This document shows positions 37,103-45,916 of a DNA stretch of 64,000 bases, in pieces. The stretch is from the NCBI GenBank assembly GCA_045645485.1, contig JAZRIX010000017.1, positions 5,037 through 69,036 of the forward strand. The letters are read 5' to 3'. Under the pieces are notes generated by a model. The model made no database searches, was not told where the DNA came from, and was given only the letters and a program-made list of their open reading frames with translations. Position numbers and translations under genes: made by a program. The first letter of the stretch is position 1. The number at the start of each line of letters is the position of its first letter. This stretch comes from SIG440 sp045645485. GTDB lineage: Bacteria; Bacillota; Clostridia; Monoglobales; Monoglobaceae.

Positions 37103-37951
37103 CTACCGTTCTTTCTGTTTCTTAGACTCTTTTTTCTTTTCGTCACAAGCTTTCTTTCTGTAAACCTGCGGAACATTTCCATATATCCCTTTGAAGGATT
37201 TAGAAAAATGTGCGGCATCGTCATAGCCCACTCTATACATTATTTCATTAAAAGGCAAATCTGTTTCTTCAATCAATTTCTTTGCCAACTCCATTTTTTT
37301 GAGTTTTATGTATTTGGCAGGGGTATTACCCATTTCCTTTTTGAAGAATCTAATAAAATTATTCGGATGCAAATAACATATTTTGGCAAGCTCTTCATTG
37401 GATGGATTCTTATAAATGTTTTTGTCAATATAATCAATAATACGACGAAGATTTTCGTTCTGAATTGCCGCAACAGATACTTTCTCAAGACTTGCAGCTG
37501 TCATATACTTCGAAAGCATCTGAAAAAAACAGGATTTCACCGTAAGCTTGTCAATTATTTTCTGACCCTTTCCATCATCCAGAAAAGTCTCAAAGAAAAC
37601 CTTCATAACGGGAGCATCCACATAATAAGGCAGTTCCAGCATATTCATCATATTTATGTTATTAGGATATATATTAAGGTACAGCCAGTACACTCCAAAC
37701 CGATCGGTTTTATCGTTAAAATAGGAATATATGGTGCCTGCCGGAACATAAAGCGTACGCCCGGGAACTCCCTCAAATTCTTCACCGTCAATTACAAAGG
37801 TGCATCTGCCCTCGCTTATATAATAAAACATATCATAAGCCGAAGACAGATCAGAACTGCTCCATCCCTCTCCCGCAGGCATATTAAGAGCTCCGCCAAA
37901 ATGCTCTGTAACGCTGAAATTTGACAAATAGAACTTTTGCAGATTATCCAC
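37103..37951 (-). CDS. AraC-family transcriptional regulator (paralogue)
   Basis: About 282 residues, with the same layout as the neighbour: a cupin sensor (ISEGRCTFVIDG, GRTLYVPAGTIYSYF) and a double helix-turn-helix (NEELAKICYLHPNNFIRFFK, FNEIMYRVGYDDAAHFSKSF). The start is probably the GTG at 37951, by analogy with its partner and because AGGTAGGTG then becomes the ribosome binding site; a GTG at 37960 is the alternative. Only 14 bp separate the pair, so they form an operon. A lysine/glutamate-rich C-terminal tail (KKKESKKQKER) is an oddity. The two proteins may act on related sites. Confidence 0.87.
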   Translation of the reverse strand: MDNLQKFYLSNFSVTEHFGGALNMPAGEGWSSSDLSSAYDMFYYISEGRCTFVIDGEEFEGVPGRTLYVPAGTIYSYFNDKTDRFGVYWLYLNIYPNNINMMNMLELPYYVDAPVMKVFFETFLDDGKGQKIIDKLTVKSCFFQMLSKYMTAASLEKVSVAAIQNENLRRIIDYIDKNIYKNPSNEELAKICYLHPNNFIRFFKKEMGNTPAKYIKLKKMELAKKLIEETDLPFNEIMYRVGYDDAAHFSKSFKGIYGNVPQVYRKKACDEKKKESKKQKER

Positions 37952-38037
37952 AGCTTTCACCTACCTTGTACCTTTATCGGTCTATAACTTGCTTTTGACA
38001 TCTTTCATATTTTCATTCACTCTGCCAAGCCTTAAAC

Positions 38038-38067
38038 ATAATAACACATTTTCATTATATTTGTCAA
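38038..38067 (-). promoter_or_regulatory. Promoter of the AraC-pair operon
   Basis: On the minus strand a perfect TTGACA (38062-38067), an 18-bp spacer and TATTAT (38038-38043). Just upstream are repeats GTTAATA, GTTACTA, GTTAATA around AAATGTTA, which partly resemble the conserved surface-cluster box and may serve autoregulation. Confidence 0.6.
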
Positions 38068-38184
38068 TCACCCAACTATTAACATTTAGTAACAGTATTA
38101 ACAAAAAACTGTCTGAATTTAAACATATCCATTTCATGCGTTTTGTTAAGTTAAATAAAAATTAAGACCTTGAACTCCCTGCGG

Positions 38185-38352
38185 TATAATAGTTTTAGCC
38201 CTAAAACCTATACCTACCGAAAATTTTGAGAAAGAAATGAAAATTCTTTGTTGCTCGTATCCTGATTTTCATTCCGAAGCTTTGACAAAAAAGGAAAATA
38301 AATAACTGAATCAAAATAGCCTCCGTGTACTAATACCGGAGGCCTGATTTTT
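38185..38352 (+). ncRNA. Candidate small transcript with a 22-codon open frame
   Basis: In the 430-bp gap between the AraC pair and the EAL gene, a plus-strand TATAAT (38185-38190) is followed by a perfect GTTTTAG-CC-CTAAAAC hairpin (38192-38207), an ATG at 38237 opening 22 codons (MKILCCSYPDFH..., TAA at 38303-38305), and a terminator. The frame contains an AATGAAAAT / ATTTTCATT inverted repeat, so the RNA could be structured. The ribosome binding site (GAGAAAG) is weak and the -35 poor. It may be a small RNA rather than a peptide gene. Confidence 0.35.
38319..38352. terminator. Bidirectional terminator
   Basis: GCCTCCG (38319-38325) pairs with CGGAGGC (38337-38343) and is followed on the plus strand by CTGATTTTTT. 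It sits between the small plus-strand unit and the 3' end of the EAL gene. Confidence 0.75.
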
Positions 38353-38380
38353 TACTTCAAATGCATTTTCATTTTTGTAT

Positions 38381-39172
38381 TCAGTTCAAATATTTCAAAG
38401 CGTGCTTTTCTGCAAACAACTCACATTCTTCCAAGGGCAGAGCCTTTGCATAGTACCACCCTTGGATATAATCACAACCGGACTGTGATACAAGTGTATT
38501 CTGTTCAACAGTTTCTACACCTTCACAAATTACATCCATATCCAATCCGTGTGCCAGTCCAATAATACCTGAAAGCAGTGCTTTACCTCTTTCAGTATCG
38601 GTTTTCAGCAAAATATCACGGTCAATTTTGACAACGTCAATGGGATAATCGCAAAGATTGGCTAAAGAGGTATAACCGCTTCCCAAATCGTCTAGATAAA
38701 TTCTGAAGCCAAGTTCCTTGCACAGCATAACATTTCTTTTTGCAATTTCTCTGTCCTTTTCAATGGCATCCTCTGTTATTTCGATTGCCAGCTTGGATCT
38801 ATCAAAATCGTAACCCTCAGAAATCGTTTTAAGTTTGTCGATACAGTCATCTTCAGAAAGAGTTATTCTGGTAAAATTACACGAAATCGAAATATCCTTA
38901 TATTCTGTATTATTCCACTTTTCAAGTTGTCGGCAAGCATAGTCAAACATATAATAGTCGTGCTTGCTGATAAGACCTGCTGTCTCCATATGCCCTATAT
39001 AACTAACAGGACCCATAATCCCTTTTTCAGGATTATGCCATCTTGAAAGTGCTTCTGCCGAAACAATTTTTCTTGTTTTGCTGTCAACTATAAACTGTAA
39101 ATACATCTTAAATTCATTGTTTGCAAGACCATTTAAAATGCTTTCTGTTATTAGCTTTTCCATTTTCTTCAC
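38381..39172 (-). CDS. Stand-alone EAL-domain cyclic-di-GMP phosphodiesterase
   Basis: 263 residues consist of little but an EAL domain. All catalytic residues of the family can be placed: E40 (AEALSRW), N99, E131 (IEITED), D161-D162 (LDDLGSGYTSL), K182 (VKID), E217 (CEGVET) and Q237 (QGWYYAKALP). It should hydrolyse cyclic-di-GMP to pGpG in the cytosol. There is no sensor domain. The start may be GTG 39172 or ATG 39163; AAGGAG is closer to the first. Last gene of the exopolysaccharide group, so it may provide feedback on the signal. Confidence 0.9.
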   Translation of the reverse strand: MKKMEKLITESILNGLANNEFKMYLQFIVDSKTRKIVSAEALSRWHNPEKGIMGPVSYIGHMETAGLISKHDYYMFDYACRQLEKWNNTEYKDISISCNFTRITLSEDDCIDKLKTISEGYDFDRSKLAIEITEDAIEKDREIAKRNVMLCKELGFRIYLDDLGSGYTSLANLCDYPIDVVKIDRDILLKTDTERGKALLSGIIGLAHGLDMDVICEGVETVEQNTLVSQSGCDYIQGWYYAKALPLEECELFAEKHALKYLN

Positions 39173-39207
39173 TAACTCCTTATACCATTTAATTTCATAT
39201 ATGAAAG

Positions 39208-40128
39208 TTACTTTCTTATACTCTTTGTAGTTGACGATATTATATACTTGGGTCGACCTTTAATTTCTTCATAAATACGTGCAATATAATAACCTATAAT
39301 ACCAAGACTTATCATAATTATACTACCTATAAATATAGTTATAATTATAACCGTTGTCATACCTTCAAGCGCTCTGCCGATTATTTTATCAATAAGCGCC
39401 CAGATACCGAATATAACAGATATCATAAGCATCACAAAGCCAAGAACTGTTACCGTTTGCATTGGTACAGTGGAATATGATGAAATATTCGATACAGCAT
39501 ACTTTATTAGTCCTCCTGTTGACCATTTGGATTCACCGTCTACACGTTCAGCCACATCATATTCGACCGTTGTTTTGTTGTAGCCTACCCAATAAGAAAT
39601 TGCTCTGAAAAATCCTCTTTCGGGCATTTTGTTAAGCACATCAACTACTTTTCTGTCCAGAAGTTTGAAATCTGACGAATTCGCCATATCAAACCCCGCC
39701 ATACGGCTGATAACTGAATAAAAAAGTTTAACACCAATACTGTACATCTTTTTTTCCCGTCCGCGTTCTTTTTTTATGCCTTCAATAATTTCATAGCCTT
39801 GTTCCCACAAACGATACATTTCGATTATCTTGTCAGGGGGATGCTGAAGGTCACAGTCGATTACAACAGCACAGTCACCGCTCACTGCGGCTAAACCTGC
39901 AGATATTGCAGATTCTTTCCCAAAATTTCTTGAAAAATGAAGACCTACTATATTTTCTTTTTTCAACGAAAGCTCGGATATTTTTTTATAAGTCTGATCC
40001 GAAGAACCGTCATCTACAAAAATAAACTCACTGTCAATATTGTTGTCCTTCAGCAGAGAATTTATTGCAGTATATGCATGCTCTATACACTTTTCTTCGT
40101 TATATGCGGGAATAATTACCGATAACAT
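39208..40128 (-). CDS. GtrB/DPM1-like family 2 glycosyltransferase with two membrane helices
   Basis: 306 residues. The GT-A fold starts SVIIPAYNEE, with FVDDGSSDQT, the metal-binding stretch IDCDLQHPP and SDFKLLDRKVVDVL. Two C-terminal transmembrane helices (about 230-255 and 262-290) end in RIYEEIKGRPKYII, as in bactoprenol glucosyltransferase GtrB. It probably makes a polyprenyl-phosphate-linked sugar used by a GtrII-like transferase; both a GtrA-like flippase and a GtrII-like protein are encoded in this locus. AAGGAGAG precedes the ATG. Confidence 0.92.
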   Translation of the reverse strand: MLSVIIPAYNEEKCIEHAYTAINSLLKDNNIDSEFIFVDDGSSDQTYKKISELSLKKENIVGLHFSRNFGKESAISAGLAAVSGDCAVVIDCDLQHPPDKIIEMYRLWEQGYEIIEGIKKERGREKKMYSIGVKLFYSVISRMAGFDMANSSDFKLLDRKVVDVLNKMPERGFFRAISYWVGYNKTTVEYDVAERVDGESKWSTGGLIKYAVSNISSYSTVPMQTVTVLGFVMLMISVIFGIWALIDKIIGRALEGMTTVIIITIFIGSIIMISLGIIGYYIARIYEEIKGRPKYIISSTTKSIRK

Positions 40129-40142
40129 AAAAACTCTCCTTG

Positions 40143-41507
40143 TTATTGTTCAAATAATGTTTCTAACCGTGTAACAGGCATCGGGCGATAAAAATAATAT
40201 CCCTGAAGCATATCGCACCCTGCCTCTATTGCTTTCTTTTTGTGTTCTTCTGTTTCAACACCTTCACACAAAGCCTTAAATCCCAAGTCATGTGCTGTTC
40301 TGATGATGTTTTTGAGGATTAAAAATCCCGTTTGATTAATAGCATTTTGTGTTATTTCTTTATCAATCTTCACAATGCTTATATCAAATTCAGACAAATC
40401 CCCAAAGCTTGTATAGCCTTTGCCAAAGTCATCAAGGAGAATCAAAATTCCTTTTTCTTTTAAACGGGTCAGATTTTTTACAATTGTAATTTTTTCGTCC
40501 TCATTCAAGCTTTTATCCTCAAGAATTTCAACAGCAATACACGAATAATCAATTCCGTATTTCTCTATAATTTGTATTATAGTATCCGCCAAGTCACTGT
40601 CACAAAGGGTATATCGTGAAAAATTGATTGTATATACATATTTCATACGATTCTCTTTATCGCTTGAAATCCATTTGCAATTTTTTTCAAAGATATAATA
40701 ATCAAATTTTTCGTTTAATCCAACATTATTTACTGCCGAAAGAAAGAAGTACGGTGTTAATACACCCTCTGTCGTTGAATTAAGCCGGGACAGCACCTCT
40801 GCACCCATAATTTTATTTGTTTTAGCATCTAAAATGGGCTGATATTCAAGAAAAAACCTGTTGTTGTCAATTTCATTCTGTATATTGTTCTCAATCTTAA
40901 TTTTTCTTTCAAATTCTTTTCCGTTGGAGTTATCCCATTGAAAATATAATACTCCTTTATCTTCCGCTATACTGCATGCCTGTTTCGCTCTTCCAAGAGC
41001 AGTTTTAAACGAAACCTCGGTGGAACTGGTAATGTGATAACCAAAAGTTATACCAACAACATTAACCGCACTGTGTTTTACGAAAACTTCATTTATTTTT
41101 TCAATGCTTTTTTCAATACACTGGGATATTTTATCTGCTTTCAAATCATTTAACGCAATAAAACTCTCTCTTCCGTAAAGAGAAATATCCCCGTCAATAT
41201 CAATGCAAAAATGACCAAGCAAAATCCTTTTGATTTGTTCATATATCCTGACAGCCTTTGATTCAGAATACATTCTCTTCATCCCGTCAAGAGATACAGA
41301 TATATATATAATGCAACGGTTTTTCCGCAAAGCTCCCATTTTTTCAAAATTATTTTCTATTTTCCCTATGCCGCAAAAACTTTTCTCTGCTATTCCTTTT
41401 GCTGTTTTTACGGATTTTATCGTAAAGTACAGACCAATCATTCCCATTGCAAGAAAAAACATTACGAGAATAGTTATGATCACATAAGGGTATTCAAAAA
41501 CTTTCAT
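40143..41507 (-). CDS. Membrane-bound degenerate GGDEF + EAL protein
   Basis: 454 residues: one N-terminal transmembrane helix (about 8-30), a degenerate GGDEF domain with GRESF in place of the signature (112-116), and an EAL domain from about 210. Catalytic residues of the EAL half are intact: E237 (as EVL), N295, E327, D359-D360, K380 and E415. It is therefore predicted to hydrolyse cyclic-di-GMP, with the inactive GGDEF half as a possible regulatory GTP site. Located inside the exopolysaccharide operon between glycosyltransferases. Confidence 0.88.
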   Translation of the reverse strand: MKVFEYPYVIITILVMFFLAMGMIGLYFTIKSVKTAKGIAEKSFCGIGKIENNFEKMGALRKNRCIIYISVSLDGMKRMYSESKAVRIYEQIKRILLGHFCIDIDGDISLYGRESFIALNDLKADKISQCIEKSIEKINEVFVKHSAVNVVGITFGYHITSSTEVSFKTALGRAKQACSIAEDKGVLYFQWDNSNGKEFERKIKIENNIQNEIDNNRFFLEYQPILDAKTNKIMGAEVLSRLNSTTEGVLTPYFFLSAVNNVGLNEKFDYYIFEKNCKWISSDKENRMKYVYTINFSRYTLCDSDLADTIIQIIEKYGIDYSCIAVEILEDKSLNEDEKITIVKNLTRLKEKGILILLDDFGKGYTSFGDLSEFDISIVKIDKEITQNAINQTGFLILKNIIRTAHDLGFKALCEGVETEEHKKKAIEAGCDMLQGYYFYRPMPVTRLETLFEQ

Positions 41508-41525
41508 TTTGCAGACTCCTTGTAT

Positions 41526-42590
41526 CTATTTTTCAAAAATAGGAAAGTTCTTCGTTCCTGACGTCTGTTTCAGACCTGTATTTTTTGCAACACTCATACA
41601 TTTCTCAATATCCTTTCGGGCTGTTTTCTTTCTTCGGATTACTTCTTTTGCCAAAAAGAAAGGATTAAAAGTGAGTACCGCCCTGACTATATCCCCTTTT
41701 GATACACCGCATCTTCTGTATTCGGCTAAAATTTCAAAAAGGGCATAATTTATAGTATTCTTATCAAAATTTTCAGTGCTTACACTTTTTAGCCATTTTG
41801 CATATCTGAGGAATTTATCTATATCCGCATTTTCCTTGAAATAGATTCCGCTGATATAAAACCTCTGCATTTCATCATCCATTTTCTGAAGAAGTGCTGC
41901 ATAGTATTTTTGCTGAATTTTAATCACTTCAGTATGCTGTCTTTCAAGAGTAGTGCTTGTAATTTGCTTATCGTGAAGTCTGTATATCACAAGACACTCA
42001 GGAAGAATTTCAATTTTCTGATTTTCCATTACCATTCTTGTCCACAATTCAAGATCCTCGGTACAGGTAAGTGTTGTGTCATAATTAAACTGCTTCATAA
42101 CTTCAGCCTTGGCTATAACCCCCGGATGCAAGATAGGATTTGCAACAAGAAGCATTGCTCGCAAAGCATCATTATCGCATCTGCCTCCGGCACCGCCCGA
42201 TGCATACACCCCGTTTTTTACAGTCATAAATCTGCAGGACGATAATGCCACATCGCTGTTCTCTTCCATAAACTTATACTGTTTTTCAAGCCTGTCAGGA
42301 AGACATATGTCATCTGCATCCATTCTTGCTATGTATTTGCCGCGGCTTAAAGAGATTGCCCTGTTTAATGATGTGGGTAATTTAAGATTAACCTCATTGG
42401 GGTGTACCTTTATTCTTTCATCTCTTGAAGCAAATTCAGCAAGTATTTTACTTGTGGAATCTGTTGAACAATCGTTTATGATAACAAGCTCCCAATTCTT
42501 AAAAGTCTGATTTATGACACTTTCAATGGCTTCTTCAAGATATGTTTCCCCGTTATACACACTCATTATTACTGATATTTCAGGTATCAT
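41526..42590 (-). CDS. Family 2 glycosyltransferase
   Basis: About 354 residues from the ATG at 42590; an in-frame extension upstream lacks a ribosome binding site. The GT-A nucleotide-sugar fold begins ISVIMSVYNGETYL, with NDCSTDST, the metal motif RMDADDICLP, and TEDLELWTRM as the catalytic-base region. Cytosolic with a helical C-terminal third. It would add a sugar to the growing lipid-linked repeat unit; donor and linkage are unknown. Gap of 8 bases to the next glycosyltransferase upstream. Confidence 0.88.
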   Translation of the reverse strand: MIPEISVIMSVYNGETYLEEAIESVINQTFKNWELVIINDCSTDSTSKILAEFASRDERIKVHPNEVNLKLPTSLNRAISLSRGKYIARMDADDICLPDRLEKQYKFMEENSDVALSSCRFMTVKNGVYASGGAGGRCDNDALRAMLLVANPILHPGVIAKAEVMKQFNYDTTLTCTEDLELWTRMVMENQKIEILPECLVIYRLHDKQITSTTLERQHTEVIKIQQKYYAALLQKMDDEMQRFYISGIYFKENADIDKFLRYAKWLKSVSTENFDKNTINYALFEILAEYRRCGVSKGDIVRAVLTFNPFFLAKEVIRRKKTARKDIEKCMSVAKNTGLKQTSGTKNFPIFEK

Positions 42591-42598
42591 AGAAGCTT

Positions 42599-43618
42599 TC
42601 ACCCTTTCTTCAGAACTTTCTTGATGTTTTTGCACAAATTAAGGAAATAAAATGTTGTGGTTATAAGTCCCCTTTTCATTAAAAACATACTTATTTTACT
42701 TTTCATTGTAATATTTTTAAACTTTGCTTTTTTTATTTTCTCTTTATGAATCGAATTATTTATAAGCTCTTTTATCTCTTTTGCGTGTTTAAAGCAATTT
42801 CCCTCTGCTGCCAGTGCAATAATTGCAAAGCACATAAATGCCGAATAGCGGGCAATCTGGCTTTCAAAATCAAGCGGTGCTATACTTAAATATCTATAAA
42901 GATGTTCAATTGTGTTTGCAATGTCCGTTATTTGCTTTGCTTTAACGGTTGTGGTAAGCGAGTCACCTCTTACGGTGTAAAAATACACTGATTTTCTGCT
43001 CACATATACCTTTTGAGCCTTCAGGAAACATGGCACAACACAGCTTACATCTTCCCCATGAGAAATTCTGGTGCTTACGTCAAGCTGGATGGGACAAATA
43101 AGCTCCCTTTTAATTGCCCTGCCCCAGATAAAGTAAAAAGCAGAAAGCATATTTTCGTCACAAAGCAGAACAGGATAAATCTTATTTATAATTTCCTCTT
43201 TTTCGTAAAGACCATCCTTGAGAATATCGTCTACCTTTTTTCCGTACCGTGAATCTTTTACTTCAGTATATGAAAAAGACACAATATCTGCATTTGTTTC
43301 TTTAATAATTTCATAAGCACTCTGCAAAGCATCGGGGGCTATATGGTCATCCCCGTCAAGATTAAAGATATATTCACCTGTACAAGCCTTTATCCCTGCT
43401 TGTCGTGCACTTACAAGACCGCCGTTTTCTTTGTGTATCACCTTTATTCTTTCGTCTTTATTCTTATACTCATCACAAATAAGGGGGCAATTATCAGGTG
43501 ATCCGTCATCAACCAAAATCAGCTCAAAATCGCTAAAAGTCTGGGAAAGCACACTGTCAATACACCTTCTGAGGTATTCTTCTATATTATATATCGGAAC
43601 AATTACTGAAAAAAACAT
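42599..43618 (-). CDS. Family 2 glycosyltransferase
   Basis: About 339 residues. The GT-A fold starts SVIVPIYNIEEYL with VDDGSPDNCP, the metal motif NLDGDDHIAPDAL, and HGEDVSCVVP as the acidic base region. The preferred start is ATG 43618; the in-frame GTG at 43627 is part of AGGTGAAGG. Residues near the C-terminus are basic and may touch the membrane. Its stop lies 8 bases before the next gene, within a run of three similar transferases that probably arose by duplication. Confidence 0.88.
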   Translation of the reverse strand: MFFSVIVPIYNIEEYLRRCIDSVLSQTFSDFELILVDDGSPDNCPLICDEYKNKDERIKVIHKENGGLVSARQAGIKACTGEYIFNLDGDDHIAPDALQSAYEIIKETNADIVSFSYTEVKDSRYGKKVDDILKDGLYEKEEIINKIYPVLLCDENMLSAFYFIWGRAIKRELICPIQLDVSTRISHGEDVSCVVPCFLKAQKVYVSRKSVYFYTVRGDSLTTTVKAKQITDIANTIEHLYRYLSIAPLDFESQIARYSAFMCFAIIALAAEGNCFKHAKEIKELINNSIHKEKIKKAKFKNITMKSKISMFLMKRGLITTTFYFLNLCKNIKKVLKKG

Positions 43619-43627
43619 ATCCTTCAC

Positions 43628-44686
43628 CTATTTACTTCTTAATCTTACAAGCACTTTCAGCACAAAGTACAATTTATACTTCATTGCGTATGCAAACACG
43701 CTCTGCTTGAGGGGTAGTTTGCCTATGGGATAAGATTTCAACACCCTGACAGTAAGACTGTGGTTGCATATGGATTTAAGACTTTTCTTCAAATCAGTGT
43801 ATTTAATACCGTTATCCTTGGCATACATTATTTCCTGAGAGCACAACACTCTGCACATCGCCTGCCAGAATCTGTATATATAAATCTGATATACTTCGGG
43901 TTTAATGTCTTTTTTATATCTTTTTTCAACCTCATCCACAAAAACAAGACTTTTTTCCAAACGGTCTTTTTTGTATCCTTTGGAAAACGACTCCCCGTTT
44001 CTGCAGTAATTATAAAACACTTCATTAATTCCCGTTGCTCTCTTTATACAGGATATGTAATCTATCAAAAACAGCGAATCCTCCGAAAGTATTTCACGTT
44101 CGGACTGAAACACAATGTTATTTTTCCTTATTATTTCATTTCTGAACAGGTTTTTACATATACTCATTCCGTATTTGCTGTCATCGGCATCCTCAGGCAA
44201 AGCTCCCACAATACCCATTCTTATCTCATTCAGTTCCTCACGGGTCTCAAAATAAGTATCCTTGTCAAAATACGTTTTGCGAAGGCAGCTGCCCTCTTCG
44301 CTGAACATATTTCCGTCCAGAAACTGAACTCCCGACATCACAAAGTCCGAATTATACTTTTCTGCTTTTTCACAGAGTGTTTCAAACATATCAAGCTCAA
44401 CATAATCATCCGAATCTGCAAAACCTATATATTCACCCGTTGCAATCTCAAGACCGGCATTTCGCGCTATTCCCGCTCCCTCGTTCGCCTTATGAATAAC
44501 CTTTATGCGTGAATCCTCCGCCTCTGCTCTGCGGCATATTTCCAGAGAGGAATCCGCAGACGAATCATCCACAAGTATTATTTCTATATTCTCAAGGGTC
44601 TGATTTTTCAGAGAATTTATACATCTTTCCAGATATTTCTCTGCATTATATACAGGAACGATAATACTTACCTTTGGTTGTGTCAC
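43628..44686 (-). CDS. Family 2 glycosyltransferase
   Basis: About 352 residues. GT-A fold: VSIIVPVYNAEKYL, LVDDSSADSS, metal motif FADSDDYVELDMF, and ILSEDSLFL as the base region. The likely start is the GTG at 44686, with GAGGTGA ahead; a TTG at 44701 is also in frame but lies in the overlap with the upstream gene. The closely related gene follows with a 9-base gap. Role: addition of one sugar to the repeat unit. Confidence 0.88.
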   Translation of the reverse strand: MTQPKVSIIVPVYNAEKYLERCINSLKNQTLENIEIILVDDSSADSSLEICRRAEAEDSRIKVIHKANEGAGIARNAGLEIATGEYIGFADSDDYVELDMFETLCEKAEKYNSDFVMSGVQFLDGNMFSEEGSCLRKTYFDKDTYFETREELNEIRMGIVGALPEDADDSKYGMSICKNLFRNEIIRKNNIVFQSEREILSEDSLFLIDYISCIKRATGINEVFYNYCRNGESFSKGYKKDRLEKSLVFVDEVEKRYKKDIKPEVYQIYIYRFWQAMCRVLCSQEIMYAKDNGIKYTDLKKSLKSICNHSLTVRVLKSYPIGKLPLKQSVFAYAMKYKLYFVLKVLVRLRSK

Positions 44687-44690
44687 GGTC

Positions 44691-45899
44691 TCACCTCTCA
44701 ACTAGTTTTTCATATTCCTTGATTAAAATATCGCAGTATGCTTCAACACTCAAAATATTGTCTTTTTCATTTTCACAGTTTTCTTTCAGAATCCTGTAAC
44801 TGTCCTCGTTTTCCATAACTTCTTTTAATTTCCGTGCAATTCCATCGGGAGCCGCTTCATCTGCAAGAAGCCCCGTAATACCGTCTTTAACAAGCTCCGC
44901 CATTCCGCCGTTGTTCATTGTAACAACCGGTACGCCCATACACTGAGCCTCAAGGATGGAAAGGGGACAATTTTCATACCATATGGACGGCACAAGAAGC
45001 AATTTTGCATTTCCCATAAACTCAATCAGCTTTTCCCCTGAAAGAAATCCAACCAACTTAATGTTTTCAATATTTTCAAGCATCTCCCTGTCGGGACCGT
45101 CTCCCGCAACCATAAATGTATATTCAGGAAGAAGCTTTGCTGTTTCAGCAAGGTATTCAATACCTTTTTCCTTGGACAGTCTTCCCGCAAATGCAATGTA
45201 ATTCTGTCCGTTTTCTTTTTTGCAGATAAACTTGTTTTTGTTTATAAAGTTATGTATTGTCTTTGTTTTTCCCTTATAGAGATTCTTTGCGGATAACAGC
45301 TTTTCTTCAAGAAAATAACTGGGAGTTATAAACAAATCAACCTTTTTATATGTTTTAAGAACAGCATACAGTTTTGCCTCAATAGCCCCTATAATGCTCT
45401 TCACCCTTGATGCATGGATACATTTGTTTTTGATACAGTTAACATATGACCCCTTGATACACTTCTCGCAAATCTCGTTTTTTTCGAAATTATAAAGCAG
45501 GTGATTCGGACAAACCATCTGATAATCATGGACTGTCTGAACGACGGGAATGCCTCTCTTTTTTGCACCGTAAATTACCGACGGAGTTAGCTGAAAGTTT
45601 ATGTTATTCATATGGATTATGTCAGGCTTGAACTTATCAATTACCTGAATAATTTTCTTTTTGGCTTCCATAGAATAAACTATTTTAAAGGGATAAAAGA
45701 ACCGTTCTATTTCTTTTGAATGAAAATCCATATTTTGTGTGTACTTTTCTGCAGAGTTGCCCACAGTATTTTTTTCGTCGTACATACCAAAATACTCAAC
45801 TTCATGACCAAGATTTTCAAGCTGCTCCCCCAAAAAGAGCATATAATTCTCACATCCTCCGCGAGAATACAAAAATTTATTAACCATCAGAATTTTCAT
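44691..45899 (-). CDS. Family 4 glycosyltransferase
   Basis: 402 residues with a GT-B fold. N-terminal half: KFLYSRGGCENYMLFL and HMNNINFQLTPSVI. C-terminal half: FAGRLSKEKGIEYL, the nucleotide-binding VPSIWYENCPLSILEAQCMG with the EX7E-type acidic residues. An unusual cysteine group, CEKCIKGSYVNCIKNKC (about 156-172), lies in the N-terminal half and could bind zinc; similar clusters are known in some GT4 proteins. AAAGGTGA precedes the ATG. Cytosolic or peripheral membrane. Confidence 0.9.
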   Translation of the reverse strand: MKILMVNKFLYSRGGCENYMLFLGEQLENLGHEVEYFGMYDEKNTVGNSAEKYTQNMDFHSKEIERFFYPFKIVYSMEAKKKIIQVIDKFKPDIIHMNNINFQLTPSVIYGAKKRGIPVVQTVHDYQMVCPNHLLYNFEKNEICEKCIKGSYVNCIKNKCIHASRVKSIIGAIEAKLYAVLKTYKKVDLFITPSYFLEEKLLSAKNLYKGKTKTIHNFINKNKFICKKENGQNYIAFAGRLSKEKGIEYLAETAKLLPEYTFMVAGDGPDREMLENIENIKLVGFLSGEKLIEFMGNAKLLLVPSIWYENCPLSILEAQCMGVPVVTMNNGGMAELVKDGITGLLADEAAPDGIARKLKEVMENEDSYRILKENCENEKDNILSVEAYCDILIKEYEKLVER

Positions 45900-45916
45900 A
45901 ACAATGAATCACCTTT

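Noticed and set aside
38160..38340. Cyclic-di-GMP (GEMM) riboswitch near the EAL gene
   Set aside because: None of the conserved GEMM-I or GEMM-II core sequences is seen, and the unit is on the opposite strand to the EAL gene.
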